Source: Budorcas taxicolor
Taxonomy: Eukaryota > Chordata > Mammalia > Artiodactyla > Bovidae
Direction: 5' to 3'
Assembly: GCF_023091745.1 (NCBI RefSeq)
Contig: NC_068933.1
Coordinates: 17,426,001 to 17,490,000 of the forward strand
Length of the DNA: 64,000 nucleotides
The position numbers were made by a program, and so were the translations under genes. Position 1 is the stretch's first letter. Each line of letters starts with the position of its first letter. Below, in pieces: positions 1 through 12,120 of the stretch. A model generated the notes under the pieces. That model saw only the letters and a program-made list of their open reading frames with translations. It made no database searches and was not told the DNA's origin.

Positions 1-874
1 TGGAGGAGAACACAGTTAGGAGAAACATACAGAAAAAAAAAAAAAAAGACAAAAGGATAATCAATGGCCACAGGAGGTTTTCTTCCCCTGGAGAAGGCTG
101 AACTGGACATGGATAAAGTCAGTTAAATGCAAAACTCAGAACCCCCTTGTTCCCTTTATTTTCAACTATTTACTGTGGTGGTTTTCTCCATTATATTTTT
201 GATACACAAAGGGATATAGCTGTCAATTTTCACAAAGTAAATAATATGTATAATTCAAACTTACTGAATAAATACATTCTGTCTTTAATGATTCAAAAGA
301 ATTTCCATGTTGCGAGTTATCATTGAAGAGAGATTGCTTCTCAGAGGTATTAAAGCTAGTCTGTCTTAATCCATGCCAATCTATCTATCTTGTGGAATTC
401 AATTGAACTTAACACCGGGCACTTACAAGGAAAAAAAAAGCGCCATAATTATTAATTGTGTCAGACAAGGAAGGAAGCATTGTAAACTATTTTGTCACCT
501 GCATTTCAACAGTGTGCACTGGATGAGGTGCCAAAAGGTATGACATTAACCGTTCCTACTGGACTGCAACGCAGGTGAGTCACCTAAAGATCCCCCTAAA
601 CTAAAGTCTTTATTACGGAAAGGTGGCAGTAGGGTTTGTTTGTTAGGAGTTGTTAGGAGGAGTTTGTTAGTCAGTTTGGTTAAGGGAAACTAAATTGTAA
701 TGAGGACAAGAGCCAAAAATATAAGGGAAATGTTCTCCTCTCCTGCAATAGTTGAGAGAGGAGCAGTCCAGAGTTGGTGAGTGACTCTGCCATCCTCAAC
801 ACATGGCTTCCAAAATTCCCCAACAATTACCAAGTCCAAACCAGAAAACGAAGCAGAGGAGAGATCCCAGGGCA
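1..874. other. Non-genic stretch, nothing assigned
   Basis: There is no recognisable gene or repeat family here. The sequence is moderately AT-rich, with short A runs near 31-47. A small cluster of GTTTGTT/GTTAGGAG words at about 635-680 looks like local slippage. A 61-codon minus-strand frame at 690-875 has no recognisable motif and is probably chance. Confidence 0.5.
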
Positions 875-886
875 AAATATCTTTAA

Positions 887-1094
887 AAAAAAGTGAAGTC
901 GCTCAGTCGTATCTGACTCTGTGACCCCATGGATTGTAGCCTACCAGGTTTCTCCATCCATGGGATTTCCCAGGCAAGAGTACTGGAGTGGTTTGCCATT
1001 TCCTTCTCCAGGGGATCTTCCCGACCCAGGGATCGAACCCAGGTCTCCCACACTGTAGGCAGACACTTTTACCATATGAGCCACCAAGGAAGTT
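887..1094 (-). mobile_element. Bov-tA SINE, near full length, with TSD
   Basis: Read on the minus strand this is the tRNA-derived head (remnant of the B box, TTCGATCCCTGG), the Bov-A body (CCACTCCAGTA, ACAGTCCATGGGGTC-like) and the CGACT tail. The direct repeat AAATATCTTTAA at 875-886 and 1095-1106 brackets it exactly, so the copy is complete and LINE-mobilised. Bov-tA is a tRNA-Glu/Bov-A composite SINE of ruminants moved by BovB enzymes (family knowledge). Confidence 0.93.
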
Positions 1095-1106
1095 AAATAT
1101 CTTTAA

Positions 1107-2297
1107 GGAGACAATGGAATGACTCAGCAGTAGTTAAGTATCACTTCCATTAATATCTCACAAGCTTTAAATTAGTCCCTGGCCACAACTAAGGAAGGAA
1201 GAAAGCCTGTATAATAGTCTTCAATAAAGTATCCATGGGCAAAGTAAAGCAAAGAGGGTGGATGGTGGGGACAGTTGGCGTTTCTACCAATTCTTTCAAT
1301 CAAACAGATACGTGCTGATTTCAGCAGCTCCACTTTCTATCTGTATGTTGGATATTCTGCGTCTTTGTTTTGTAGTGTTCTTCTCACTTCCCCATCCTTA
1401 TTCTTGGTAACCAGATGTGCTTTTCAGTCAACAATTTCTGTTCAAATTGTTACATCTGTCTTAGTCTGTTTAGGCATGAGAGAATCACAGAGTCATATAT
1501 TGCTATACTGTTTACAATTACAAGACATTGTCCCATCTTTTTCTCTACTCAAGAATATCTTACGAGTGAAGCAAGGAAAGCATTATTATTTCTATTTTTT
1601 TTCAGCTTATCCCTGAATCAGAAAATTTTCTGAAACTGCAGATATACAATTTTCAAACGTGCATTAAGAGGCCATTTTATCAGCTGTGATTCCAGGGTGT
1701 GGGGATGGGAAGTAGAAACAAGTTATTTGCCTACCAGGAGCTTCCAACATGCCACAAAGGAGAGAAACATAATTCATCCCTGTGATACCAGTAGAAGTTA
1801 CAGTGAGTAAGGGGAGGTAGAAATGGGTTTCCATACTCAACAGTGAGCAAGCCTGCAGGTTATCTGAATTTGACTCCAGTGCTTCTTTCATGAGAAAATG
1901 AGGAACAAGCCATGAGATTCTGGTTATAAATCCTGTCGGAATTTAGGAAAGAACACCGGTGTGTCAGAACTTGTAGAGCTAAGTGGGGTTCCATTTTGGC
2001 TTTAGAGAATAGGTTCACGGCTGGCGAGGTGCAGGAAAGGAGAGGGACCATTCTGAAGAAGATGATTATATTTAGAAAGCATGGACTTGGCCCGAAGCAG
2101 AGTGTTTGGGGGATGAAAAGGAGTTACCAGCCTGACAGAAGCAGAGTATGTGAAATGGGAAAAAGTATGAAGTAAAGCTCTACTTGGAAAATGGGACAGA
2201 ATTATGAATGACCTTTAGTGAGGAGAATTCGCTCTTCACACAGAAGGCAATAGAGTGTTGGAGTTTCCTGAGGACTGTCATAACAATCATGATAGTT
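1107..2297. other. Non-genic stretch, old unassigned sequence
   Basis: No gene is supported. Short frames here (for example 1275-1616 plus, 113 codons) start in ordinary AT-rich DNA, lack motifs and overlap other short frames. The part from about 2100 resembles an old mammalian-wide repeat seen again near 18.6, 48.6 and 58.8 kb, but too weakly to call. Confidence 0.4.
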
Positions 2298-2425
2298 TGG
2301 GTTTAGTCGCTAAGTCATGTCTAACCATTGTGCCCTCACGGACTGTTGCCCACCAGGATCCTCTGTCCATGAGTTTTTGCAGGCAAGAAGAGGGTTACCA
2401 TTTCTTTCTCCATTTTAGGGAGATT
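2298..2425 (-). mobile_element. Degraded Bov-A SINE fragment
   Basis: The order of words (TCGCTAAGTCATGTCTAAC, GACTGTTGCCCACCAGGATCC, CTCTGTCCATGAG, GCAGGCAAGAAGAG) follows an antisense Bov-A unit with many substitutions. It is clearly older than the other SINEs. No duplication was found at its edges. Confidence 0.75.
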
Positions 2426-2679
2426 ATTATAGTGGAAGGACTGAATAAGAGAAGAAACAAGTATGGGCAGGCTTATCAGATGAAAATCTAGGCTATGGTC
2501 TTAGCAGCCAGAATTGCAAAGAAACAGTGAATCCCAGAGACATTTTCGGTGATCAGATGACTGAACACAGTGGCAGACTGTTCTCAAAATGAAGAGTGTC
2601 AAAACTTACTTTTCTCTTTGTACTCATTATACTTTTCATCTCATTGTACTTTCCATTAATTCTTTATGACCTGTCATTT

Positions 2680-2805
2680 AAGCAATTTAATTTACTTAGG
2701 AAGAAATTTGACTCTCATTTTCTGAGAAGTACAGTGAGATGAAAGTTATTAAAGGTACACCGCATACAGTAAGTGTTCAATAAATGCTCACAAAGAAATT
2801 AAATT
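2680..2805 (+). mobile_element. MIR-like remnant
   Basis: The end of this piece (ACAGTAAGTGTTCAATAAATG) matches the well-known 3' part of MIR/L2-type repeats. The preceding TTTACTTAGGAAG...CTCATTTTCTGAG follows the MIR core loosely. Divergence is high and the left edge is uncertain. Confidence 0.5.
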
Positions 2806-5096
2806 TTAAAATTACCAAATATATATAGCAAACTCCTCTTTCAAAAGGTTGCTTTTGAATCTAGGGTTGTCACTGAGGTAAATGAAATCTAGAATTAAAA
2901 AATTGAGATTTTAAGTGTTTTAAGCAGTCAAGTGTCACAAAAAACTGCTTCACAAATGTAGGAAAAGAAATTTTGACACAACTTGAAAAGTGATATACTG
3001 AAATGTAAATGAGAAGTATCCCATCTAATTTTTATAACAGGTAAAATATTGGATTGATAAAATTATCTACACATATATTGGTAGTACTAGAGTTCATTTC
3101 TAAAAGAAACCATATGTCAAATGAAACCATATCTGTTTAGTGACAAGAAAATACAAATGAAATATTATCTTTGTAAATATTCTGTATATGATAGTAATTG
3201 AACTATTACTATGAGCTAACGGTAAGTGAGAAGAAAGACACCCTTAGTTCATTTCATGGGATTAAAACTATGAATGATAAAGAAGTTAATTACAAATACA
3301 AAATTCCAATATGTTTAAATCCAGATTATTTTCACAAAATATATAGGCAGATTTGTTGGAAAATGGCTTCAATTAGCATGATGAGGTATAAAATCATAAA
3401 ATCATTGCTTGAATGTTAAATATTCCACTTTGCTTATTTAAGACAATATATATTTTGGTAAAATTTGATGTTTATAAGTTTATAAAAATATTTATGGGCA
3501 ACTAAAAAAGAAGCCAAACCAGATAATATATAAACGTATTCATATCATAAGTAAGAAAATTGCTACCATCTCCATGAAAATTTCTTAGCAAAGCATTTCA
3601 TTTATGTTACACATTCAATTAAAATGTTAAAATAATTTTGAAACATACAAAAAGTCTGTGAAGTAAATCTCTAGTAAGCTAGATGACTTGGAAAATTTCC
3701 ATTATATTCTCACATGTATTTTGAAATGAGCTACAGAAAAATATCTCCAAAGTATGCATGTACCTATGAACTCATTAATTTTCTTCATTTACATGTTCCA
3801 TTCAGTATGATTTTGTGTGTCACCCTGGTATTTGTTGATGAATGGATTTATACGTTACTCCGTTTCAAAACTTTTTAATGACATTTATAGTTGGAATTAG
3901 TCTTTATTTTCTTACAAAAGCACTTTATTCATATCTCTTTTAGAAGGCTTATGTAGACATTCTGCTATGAATTAGTCTTCCCTGGAACTTATGAGAAACT
4001 CATTCAGTCCTTGTTGAGTAAGTATATTAAATTTTGAATCCTCTTTCCTCTTTTCCTGGCACCCTGTATATAGAATGTGCTCAGAAAATTAATTTGAGTC
4101 TCTTCATGTTTGTCAGCCCTCTCACGAATATTAAATAATATTCCTAATTTATACATAATTTAGAGTTTAAATTTTTTTTAACACATGTAAGAATTAAAGA
4201 TTTTAAAATTAAAAAAAATAAAAAAAAATTAAAAAAAAATTTTAAAACATACAGAAATTTAGAAAGTATGGTACAATAAACATAAATGCAAGAACCTAGA
4301 AAAAAAAAATAAAAGCTTAACTTAGATATAGAAATGCAGTAAACTGATAATAAATTGATTCAAGAGAGAAGATCAATATAGTCCTGCTCAACATTATGGA
4401 TGAGCCGTACAAATACAATGTAGAGATTGAGATCTGACTTATACAGTCATGCAGTACATAAAAAAATCAGTACAACCCCTCCACATTATGTAATTTCTTT
4501 TGATTAAAAGAAAAGTACTATTATATATCCCTTTGCTATAGAATGACTTGTTAGGCATCAATAGCTAACTGACACAATAATGAAAATGAATAGAACTGAG
4601 GGCAATTTTAATAATCTGTAGCTTTTTATTTTTGGCATATATTCTGATATTTGAGAAGAGCATCCATGATCATTCTGTCATTCAAATATATTTCAGATCA
4701 GTATAGTAACAAGTGACTACTTTGAGGTTCTCTTCTAGGTGACTAGGAGAGGTAGACAGACACATATGTTTGTGGAGAAAAACTAGAGACCTGGGCAAAA
4801 TATCAATGTCTTGGCAGGATATCAAGCTCTTGTGTGTGGATCATCCTCTGATCACAAAGAATGGACTGATTTCTGAACATAAAGGAGATGGGAAATGGAT
4901 GAACTGACATCGTTCAATAGCTATCCCTTTTCATGTTTATTACAAATAGTAGGAAATGGGAGTTAATTTTAGAACAATAAGAAGAGTCATAGAAGTAGGT
5001 AGCATTAGAAGTTTTTAAGCAGAAAGAGGATAATAATTTAGTAATAAAATATGGTAACCTATCCCCCACTTCAATGAATAAACCCTTTCACTCATT

Positions 5097-5121
<25 letters not shown>
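5097..5121 (+). repeat. Poly(A) run, 25 bases
   Basis: An uninterrupted run of 25 A followed by TTTTAAAAA. It could be a decayed retroposon tail, but no element was identified upstream. Confidence 0.9.
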
Positions 5122-5128
<7 letters not shown>

Positions 5129-5991
5129 AACCAAAATAGATTTGAACCACAGTCAAATTTGTTTTGGTTTTAGTAGGCATAAACTATTGATATTACATCT
5201 AAAATAAAAATATTTTATCTGGAAAAATATAAATAAATGACCTTTTTGAAAGTTTAATGTGTTTTTACTAGTATTAAATTTTAAAATTCATTGAAACTAT
5301 TTTTTCTGTCATTATTTTCTTGGATGAATATTTGAGACAATAAACTCAAAATACAAATTCATGTTTATTTATATGTCCTTCTTTGGTTTTACTTTAGTAT
5401 TCAAGTTCATTGTTTATAATTTAAAATATTTCTTAAATACAAATGTGTATGCAAATCATTTTAAGGTTGAAATGAGATGTAGCTTCTATCAGTCATTGAC
5501 ACCACTCCCTCATTTTAAGGTAAGTAAAGGATATTTGAATATTGTGTCCTTATCGAGAATATTTAATAGTTGGTTAATGTCAAAAACCAGTGCTTAATTT
5601 TTTTCCAGACCTCTTTTTTCCCATTAAAAACTTAAGCACTGAATTATGGTCCTAAATATATTTATAGATATATTGTGTATAAAGAGAAAATCAAACATTT
5701 AATTTGTCTCCTAAAAAAAGATTTGTCCAACACAATAAAGTACGTGAAAGACAGTTGCCCTGAGTACACTTCCTTGTAGACAGATTTAAAATTACTTCAG
5801 GTGCTTCATTAATTAATTCAGCTTCCTACACTGTCTTGTAAGATCATAAAACACTAATTTTCTCTATAGTTCCATTGTCTTGCTTGGCCAAGATAAAGAA
5901 GCAATGTCTGCCTTGGGTTTTAAAGGACATTCTTTTCTCATTTGGGTTTCTGTAACTCTCTTTTCCCATTCCAATAAATAATATGAGACCT

Positions 5992-7316
5992 CAGTTCAGT
6001 TCAGTTCAGTCGCTCAGTCATGTCCGACTCTTTGCGACCCCATGAATTGCAGCACGCCAGGCCTCCCTGTCCATCACCAACTCCCGGGATTCACTCAGAC
6101 TCGCGTCCATCGAGTGCGTGATGCCATCCAGCCATCTCATCCTCTGTTGTCCCCTTCTCCTCCTGCCCCCAATCCCTCCCAGCATCAGGGTCTTTTCCAA
6201 TGAGTCAACTCTAAGCATGAGGTGGCTAAAACACTGGAGTTTCAGCTTTAGCATCATTCCTTCCAAAGAAATCTCAGGGCTGATCTCCTTCAGAATGGAC
6301 TGGTTGGATCTCCTTGTAGTCCAAGGGAGTCTCGGGAGTCTTCTCCAACACCACAGTTCAAAAGCATCAATTCTTCGGTGCTCAGCCTTCTTCACAGTCC
6401 AACTCTCACATCCATACATGACCACAGGAAAAACAATAGCCTTGACTAGACGGACCTTAGTCGGCAAAGTAATGTCTCTGCTTTTGAATATACTATCTAG
6501 ATTGGTCATAATTTTCTTCCAAGGAGTAAGCGTCTTTTAATTTCATGGCTGCAGTCACCATCTGCAGTGATTCTGGAGCCCCCAAAAATAAAGTATGACA
6601 CTATTTCCACTGTTTCCCCATCTATTTCCCATGGAGTGATGGGACCAGATGCCATGATCTTCGTTTTCTAAATGTTGAGCTTTAAGCCAACTTTTTCGCT
6701 CTCCTCTTTCACTTTCATCAAGAGGCTTTTTAGTTCCTCTTCACTTTCTGCCATAAGGGTGGTGTCATCTGCATATCTGAGGTTATTGATATTTCTCCCG
6801 GCAATCTTGATTCCAGCTTGTGTTTCTTCCAGTCCAGCGTTTCTCATGATGTATTCCGTATATAAGTTAAATAAGCAGGGTGACAATATACAGCCTTGAC
6901 ATACTCCTTTTCCTATTTGGAACTAGTCTGTTGTTCCATGTCCAGTTCTAACTGTTGCTTCCCCGACCTGCATACAGATTTCTCAAGAGGCAGGTTAGGT
7001 GGTCTGGTATTCCCATCTCTTGAAGAACTTTCCACAGTTTATTGTGATCCACACAGTCAAAGGCTTTGGCATAGTCCAAAAAGCAGAAATAGATGTTTTT
7101 CTGGAACTCTCTTGCTTTTTCCATGATCCAGCGGATGTTGGCAATTTGATCTCTGGTTCCTCTGCCTTTTCTAAAACCAGCTTGAACATCAGGGAGTTCA
7201 TGGTTCACGTATTGCTGAAGCCTGGCTTGGAGAAATTTGAGCATTACTTTACTAGCATGTGAGATGAGTGCAATTGTGCGGTAGTTTGAGCATTCTTTTG
7301 CATTGCCTTTCTTTGG
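5992..7316 (-). mobile_element. BovB LINE copy 1, 5'-truncated, with TSD
   Basis: BovB is a non-LTR retrotransposon (RTE clade). This copy keeps the 3' end, with its (ACTGA)n tail written here as CAGTT repeats, and the C-terminal half of the endonuclease/reverse transcriptase ORF. Minus-strand frames at 6948-7340, 6668-6886 and 6018-6509 carry the RT palm (AKAFDCVDHNK), the catalytic YADD box (about 6760-6775) and the tail domain, in different frames, so the ORF is broken. The direct repeat AATATGAGACCT at 5980-5991 and 7317-7328 flanks it. It is cut off inside the RT, so it cannot be autonomous. Confidence 0.95.
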
Positions 7317-7328
7317 AATATGAGACCT

Positions 7329-8324
7329 AATAAGGACCAAAAGAGAAAATGCTGATGGTGAAATAATATTTCAAGAACCCTAGACATGAATACTAAGACA
7401 TGTAATTTTGTATACATGCATACCAATCAACTGTTGAGCTTTCCTTTCTTTTCAATTGATCAGTAATGAAACTTCTACCACAGACACATCTCACAAGCTA
7501 GCTTAGTAAAATTTCTTAACATTAGAGATATTTACAGAATTTAGTTCATGGTCATGTTCACCTTTAATCCTTGTTATACGTATATCAGAATTGCCTTATG
7601 GTATATCACACATGGAAAACTAATTCTCAGAGGAGTTACATCACCTACCTCAGGTGGCAAAATTACTATGCATCTTAGTTGGAATTTTAAACCCAAGTTT
7701 TCTGATTAAAACCATGGGAGAATAGTAGTACTTTCTGCCAAGTCACCTGTTACAGATAACAATTGCAACTTTCCTAAAGATTTTTCTCAAGGAGAAACAT
7801 TTAAGTTTCTAGATGAATAAGAGATTATATCTTAATAAACTTCAAAACATATCACTGCTCCCTTAAAATAAGCCTGCAATTGTCAGTCTCCTGTTGTTTA
7901 ATTTTCTTCTCTGGGAAGACTTGATCCCATTTTCATTGCTTTCCTGCTGGTGAAACCTGCTCACGTCAAATCATATATATTAGAGGGCTTTTGATTTTTT
8001 CTATAATTCTTCTGTTTTTTAAATGATATCAATATGTGCCCATGGTAAAACGGTAGCCTTCAGAATAGGGAAGAGATTTAAGAACAATACGGTAAGACTT
8101 TTTCTTCTGTAACAATTAGAAGGGTCAAAACCAGTAGAAGAGGTTTACTCTTAAAGAGGTATTTATCACTGTACTGAAGTGGATGCTGTATGACCCCATG
8201 TAATAGTCATGAGAATAAATATGCATCAGTTGAGAAGTGTATCTAGATTAGTGTTTCTCAAGGTTTTATTATCAAAGGAAAAATCTAGTGAATTAATTAA
8301 AAAGGTTTTCCCCTTCTGTCCTGG
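7329..8324. other. Non-genic stretch with possible MIR
   Basis: No gene. The part at about 7590-7730 (AAACTAATTCTCAGAGGAG..., AATTTTAAACCCAAG) follows the MIR core region in plus orientation with heavy divergence. The rest is unassigned. Confidence 0.4.
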
Positions 8325-8462
8325 TTATCTGCATACTGTGCTGTGTGCTTAGCCGTGTCCGACTCTTGCAACCCATAGACTGTAGCCCGCCAGGCTCCTC
8401 TGTCCATGGGATTCTCCAGGCAGAAATACTTGAATGGGTTGCCATTTGCTTCTCCATGAGCT
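8325..8462 (-). mobile_element. Bov-A SINE fragment
   Basis: Antisense Bov-A body: GTGTCCGACTCTTGC, GACTGTAGCCCGCCAGGCTC, CTCTGTCCATGGGATTC. It lacks the tRNA-derived half and abuts a plus-strand Bov-tA a few bases on, giving a head-to-head pair of SINE bodies. Confidence 0.88.
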
Positions 8463-8468
8463 AGATCC

Positions 8469-8676
8469 TTAGACTTCCTTGATGGCTCAGACAGTAAAGA
8501 ATCTGCCTGCAATGTGGGAAAGCCAGGTTTGATCTCTGGGTCTGGAAGATCCCCTGGAGAAGGGAATGGCTACGCTCTCCAGGATCCTTGCTTGGAGAAT
8601 TCCATGGACAGAGGAGCCAGGCAGGCTATGTCCATGGGGTCTCAAAGGGTCGGACACAACTGAATGACTAATACAC
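8469..8676 (+). mobile_element. Bov-tA SINE
   Basis: The sense-orientation head TTCCTTGATGGCTCAGACAG, a decayed B box, the body CTGGAGAAGGGAATGG and the tail GGTCGGACACAACTGAATGAC are in order. Its tail points at the tail of the minus-strand BovB starting at 8720. Confidence 0.92.
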
Positions 8677-8719
8677 TTAGGTAATTTTTATAATTTGGCA
8701 TTTTGGGAAACACTGCCAT

Positions 8720-10346
8720 CAGTTCAGTCAGTTCAGTCACTCAGTCATGTCCGACTCTTTACGACCCCGTGAATCGCAGCATGCCAGGCCTCCCTGTCCA
8801 TCACCAACTCCCAGAGTTTACCCAAACTCATGTCCATCGAGTTGGTGATGCCATCCAGCCATCTCATCCTCTACCATCCCCTTCTCCTCCTGCCCCCAAT
8901 CCCTCCCAGCATCAGGGTCTTTACAAATGAGTCAGTTCTTCCCATCAGGTGGCCAAAGTATTGGAGTTTCAGCTTCAGCATCATTCCTTCCAATGAAACC
9001 CAGGACTGATCTCCTTTAGAATGGACTGGTTGGATCTCCTTGCAGTCCAAGGGACTCTCAAGAGTCTTCTCCAACACCACTGTTCAAAAGCATCAATTAC
9101 TCGGCGCTCAGCCTTCTTCACAGTCCAACTCTCACATCCATACATGATCACAGGAAAAATCATAGCCTTGACTAGACGGACCTTAGTCAGCAAAGTAATG
9201 TCTCTGCTTTTGAATATGCTATCTAGGTTGGTCAGAACTTTCCTTCCAAGGAGTAAGCGTCTTTTAATTTCATGGCTGCAGTCACCATCTGCAGTGATTT
9301 TGGAGCTCCAAAAAATAAAGTCTGACACTGTCTCCACTGTTTCCCCATCTATTTGCCATAAAGTGATGGGACCAGATGCCATGATCTTTGTTTTCAGAAT
9401 GTTGAGTTTTAAGCCAACTTTTTCACTCTTTCACTTTCATCAAGAGGCTTTTTAGTTCCTCTTCACTTTCTGCCATAAGGGTGGTGTCATCTGCATATCT
9501 GAGGTTATTGATATTTCTCCCGGCAATCTTGATTCCAGCTTGTGCTTCCTCCAGCCCAGCATTTCTCATGATGTACTTTGCATATAGGTTAAATAAGCAG
9601 GGTAACAATATACAGCCTTGATGTACTCCTTTTCCTATTTGGAACCAGTCTGTTGTTCCATGTCCAGTTCTAACTGTTGCTTCCTGACCTGCATATAGGT
9701 TTCTCAAGAGGCAGGTCAGGTGGTCTAGTATTCCCATCTCTCTCAGAATTTTCCACAGTTTATTGTGACCCACAAAGTCAAAGGCTTTGGCATAGTCAAT
9801 AAAGCAGAAATAGATGTTTTTCTGGAAGTCTCTTGATTTTCCCATGATCCAAAAGATATTGGCAATTTGATCTCTCGTTCCTCTGCCTTTTCTAAAACCA
9901 GCTTGAACATCAGGGAGTTCATGGTTCACGTATTGCTGAAGCCTGGCTTGAGAATTTTGAGCATTACTTTACTAGCATGTGAGATGAGTGCAATTGTGCG
10001 GTAGTTTGAGCATTCTTTGGCATTGCCTTTCTTTGGGATTGGAATGAAAACTGACCTTTTCCAATCCTGTGGCCAATGCTGAGTTTTCCAAATTTGCTGG
10101 CATACTGAGTGCAGCACTTTCACAGCATCATCATTCAGGATTTGAAACAGCTCAACTGGAATTCCATCACCTCCACTAGCTTTGTTCATAGTGATGCTTT
10201 CTAAGGCCCACTTGACTTCACATTCCAGGATGTCTGGCTCTAGGTGAGTGATCACACCACCATGATTATTTGGTCGTGAAGATCTTTTTTGTATAGTTCT
10301 TCTGTGTATTTTTGCCACCTCTTCTTAAAATCTTCTGCTTCTAGAG
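8720..10346 (-). mobile_element. BovB LINE copy 2, 5'-truncated, with short TSD
   Basis: About 1.6 kb of BovB. Minus-strand frames cover RT fingers and palm (9926-10318 and 9423-9929, with NYRTIALISHASK, YAKAFDFVGHNK and the YADD box near 9485-9500) and the C-terminal domain (8981-9382, 8871-9080). They lie in different frames, so the ORF carries at least two frameshifts. CACTGCCAT occurs at 8711-8719 and 10347-10355, a plausible 9-bp target duplication. The right end lies in sequence just upstream of the RT domain. Confidence 0.94.
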
Positions 10347-10412
10347 CACTGCCATAGATGGTAAGAAAATTTTCAGTTCCGAAAAAGTGGTTGCTTTAGG
10401 GCTAGGAACGTG

Positions 10413-11925
10413 TCTCAGTTCAGTTCAGTCACTTAGTCATGTCTGACTCTTTGTGACTCCATGGACTGCAGCACACCAGGCCTCCCTGTCTATCACCAAC
10501 TCCTGGAGCTTGCTCAAACTCATGTCCATTGAGTCAGTGGTACCATCCAACCATATCATCCTCTGTCGTCCCCTTCTTCTGCCTTCAGCATCAGGGTCTT
10601 TTCAAATGAGTCAGTTCTTCACATCAGGTGGCCAAAGTATTGGAGCTTCAGCTTCAGCATCAGTCCTTCCAGTGAATATTCAGGACTGATTTCCTTTAGG
10701 ATGGACTGGTTGGATCTCCTTGCAGTTCAAGGGACTCTTAAGAGTCTTCTCCAACACCACAGTTCAGAAGCATCAATTTTTCGGCGCTCAGTTTTCTTTA
10801 TGGTCCAACTCTCACTTTCATGCATGACTACTGGAAAAATCATAGTTTTGACTATACTGACCTTTGACAGCAATGTAATGTCTCTGCTTTTTAATATGCT
10901 GTCTAGGTTGGTCATAGCTTTTCTTCCAAGAACAAGCATCTTTTAATTTCATGGCTGCAGTCACCGCCTGCATGATTTTGGAGCCCAAGAAGATAAAGTC
11001 TGTCACTGTCCCCATTGGTTCTCCATCCAATTGCCATGAAGTGATGGGACCAGATGCCATGATGTTAGTTTTCTGAATGCTGAGTTTTAAGCCATCTTTT
11101 CTACTCTCCTCTTTCACCTTCATCAAGAGGCTCTTCAATTCTTCTTCACTTTCTGCCACAAGGTTGGTGTCATCTGCATATCTGAGGTTATTGATATTCC
11201 TCCCAGTAATCTTGATTCCAGCTTGTGCTTCATCCAGCCCAGAATTTCACATAATGTACTTTGCACATAAGTTAAATAAACAGGGTGATAGTATACAGAC
11301 TTGACATGCCGCTTTCCCAGTTTGGAACTATTTTGTTGTTCCATGTCTGGTTCTAACTCTTGCTTCTTGATCTGCATACAGATTTCTCAGGAGGCAGGTA
11401 AGGTGGTCTGGTATTCCCATCTCTAAGAATTTTACAGTTTGCTGTGATCCACACAGACTACGCTTTAGCATAGTCAATGAAGCAGAAATAGATGTTTTTC
11501 TGGAACCCTCTTGCTTTTTCTGTGATCCAACAGATATTGGCAATTTGATGTCTGGTTCCTCTGCCTTTTCTAAATCCAGCTTGAACATCTGGAAGTTCTT
11601 GGTTCACGTACTGTTGAAGCCCCACTCAGGGAATTTTGAGCATTACTTTGCTAGTATGTGAGATGATTCAATTGTGCATTAGTTTGAATATTCTTTGGCA
11701 TTGCCTTTCTCTTGGATTGGAATGAAAACTGGACCTTTTCCAGTCCTGTAGTCACTGCTAAGTTTTCCAAATTTGCTGACATATTGAGTGCAGCACTTTC
11801 ACAAGCATCATCTTTTAGGATTTGAAATAGCTCAACTGGAATTCCATCTGTTTATGGGGTTCTCAAGGCAAGAATAGTGAAGTGGTTTGCCGTTCCCTTC
11901 TCCAGTGGACCACACTTTGTCTAGT
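10413..11925 (-). mobile_element. BovB LINE copy 3, internally deleted
   Basis: The main part (10413 to about 11848) is the usual BovB 3' half, with the RT YADD box near 11166-11180 and several frame breaks. At about 11849 the sequence jumps, in the same orientation, to TTTATGGGGTTCTCAAGG...CTTCTCCAGTGGACCACA, which I recognise as the BovB region upstream of the endonuclease domain (the same sequence occurs in sense at about 38910-38990). Roughly the endonuclease and early RT coding region is missing. No target duplication was found. Confidence 0.88.
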
Positions 11926-12017
11926 GAGAGCTTTACATTGTGGCTCAGATGTGGATTCCAGCTTGAGGGTTGAAAATGTTTAACAGAGTTCATAGTGTCT
12001 ACAGTATGAAAATAAAT

Positions 12018-12094
12018 GAAGGAAGGGAAAGAGGAGAGAATGAAAGGGACTGAGAGGGACAGAGAGAAGGAGGGAGGAAGGGAGGAAGGAAAAG
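12018..12094 (+). repeat. Purine-rich low-complexity tract
   Basis: A run of GAAGG/GGGAG words with almost no pyrimidines (GGAAGGAAGGG-like). It encodes nothing recognisable; the overlapping 90-codon minus-strand frame is a serine/leucine artefact of this bias. Confidence 0.8.
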
Positions 12095-12120
12095 CTGGAC
12101 TCAAATGGAAGAGGGATATT

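Larger units (their letters stand above)
2430..5979. other. AT-rich non-genic stretch
   Basis: About 3.5 kb with no supported gene. It holds a probable MIR remnant (2680-2805), an A-rich stretch at 4190-4320 with repeated runs of seven to nine A, and a 25-base A run at 5097-5121 that could be an old LINE or SINE tail, although no element body was recognised beside it. Frames at 3198-3419 and 5361-5597 have no motif. Confidence 0.5.

Noticed and set aside
887..1094. tRNA genes suggested by B-box-like GGTTCGATCCC words in many places
   Set aside because: Each lies inside a Bov-tA SINE head, with no cloverleaf and with a Bov-A body attached.
1275..1616. 113-codon plus-strand frame as a small membrane protein
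   Set aside because: It has no recognisable domain, sits in AT-rich DNA with competing frames, and shows no splice or promoter context to support it.
6018..7340. Reverse-transcriptase frames as host genes
   Set aside because: They are fragments of BovB with frame breaks, a 5' truncation and flanking duplications; the same holds for the other BovB and L1 frames in the window.
11840..11860. BovB copy 3 as a reverse-transcribed spliced RNA
   Set aside because: A GT donor could be placed near AACA/GTATGA on the sense strand, but the expected acceptor side in related copies ends in GTG, not AG. A plain deletion or template switch fits better.
10413..12000. Target-site duplication for BovB copy 3 (GCTTTA near 10394 and 11930)
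   Set aside because: The match is only six bases, offset from the element ends, and could be chance.
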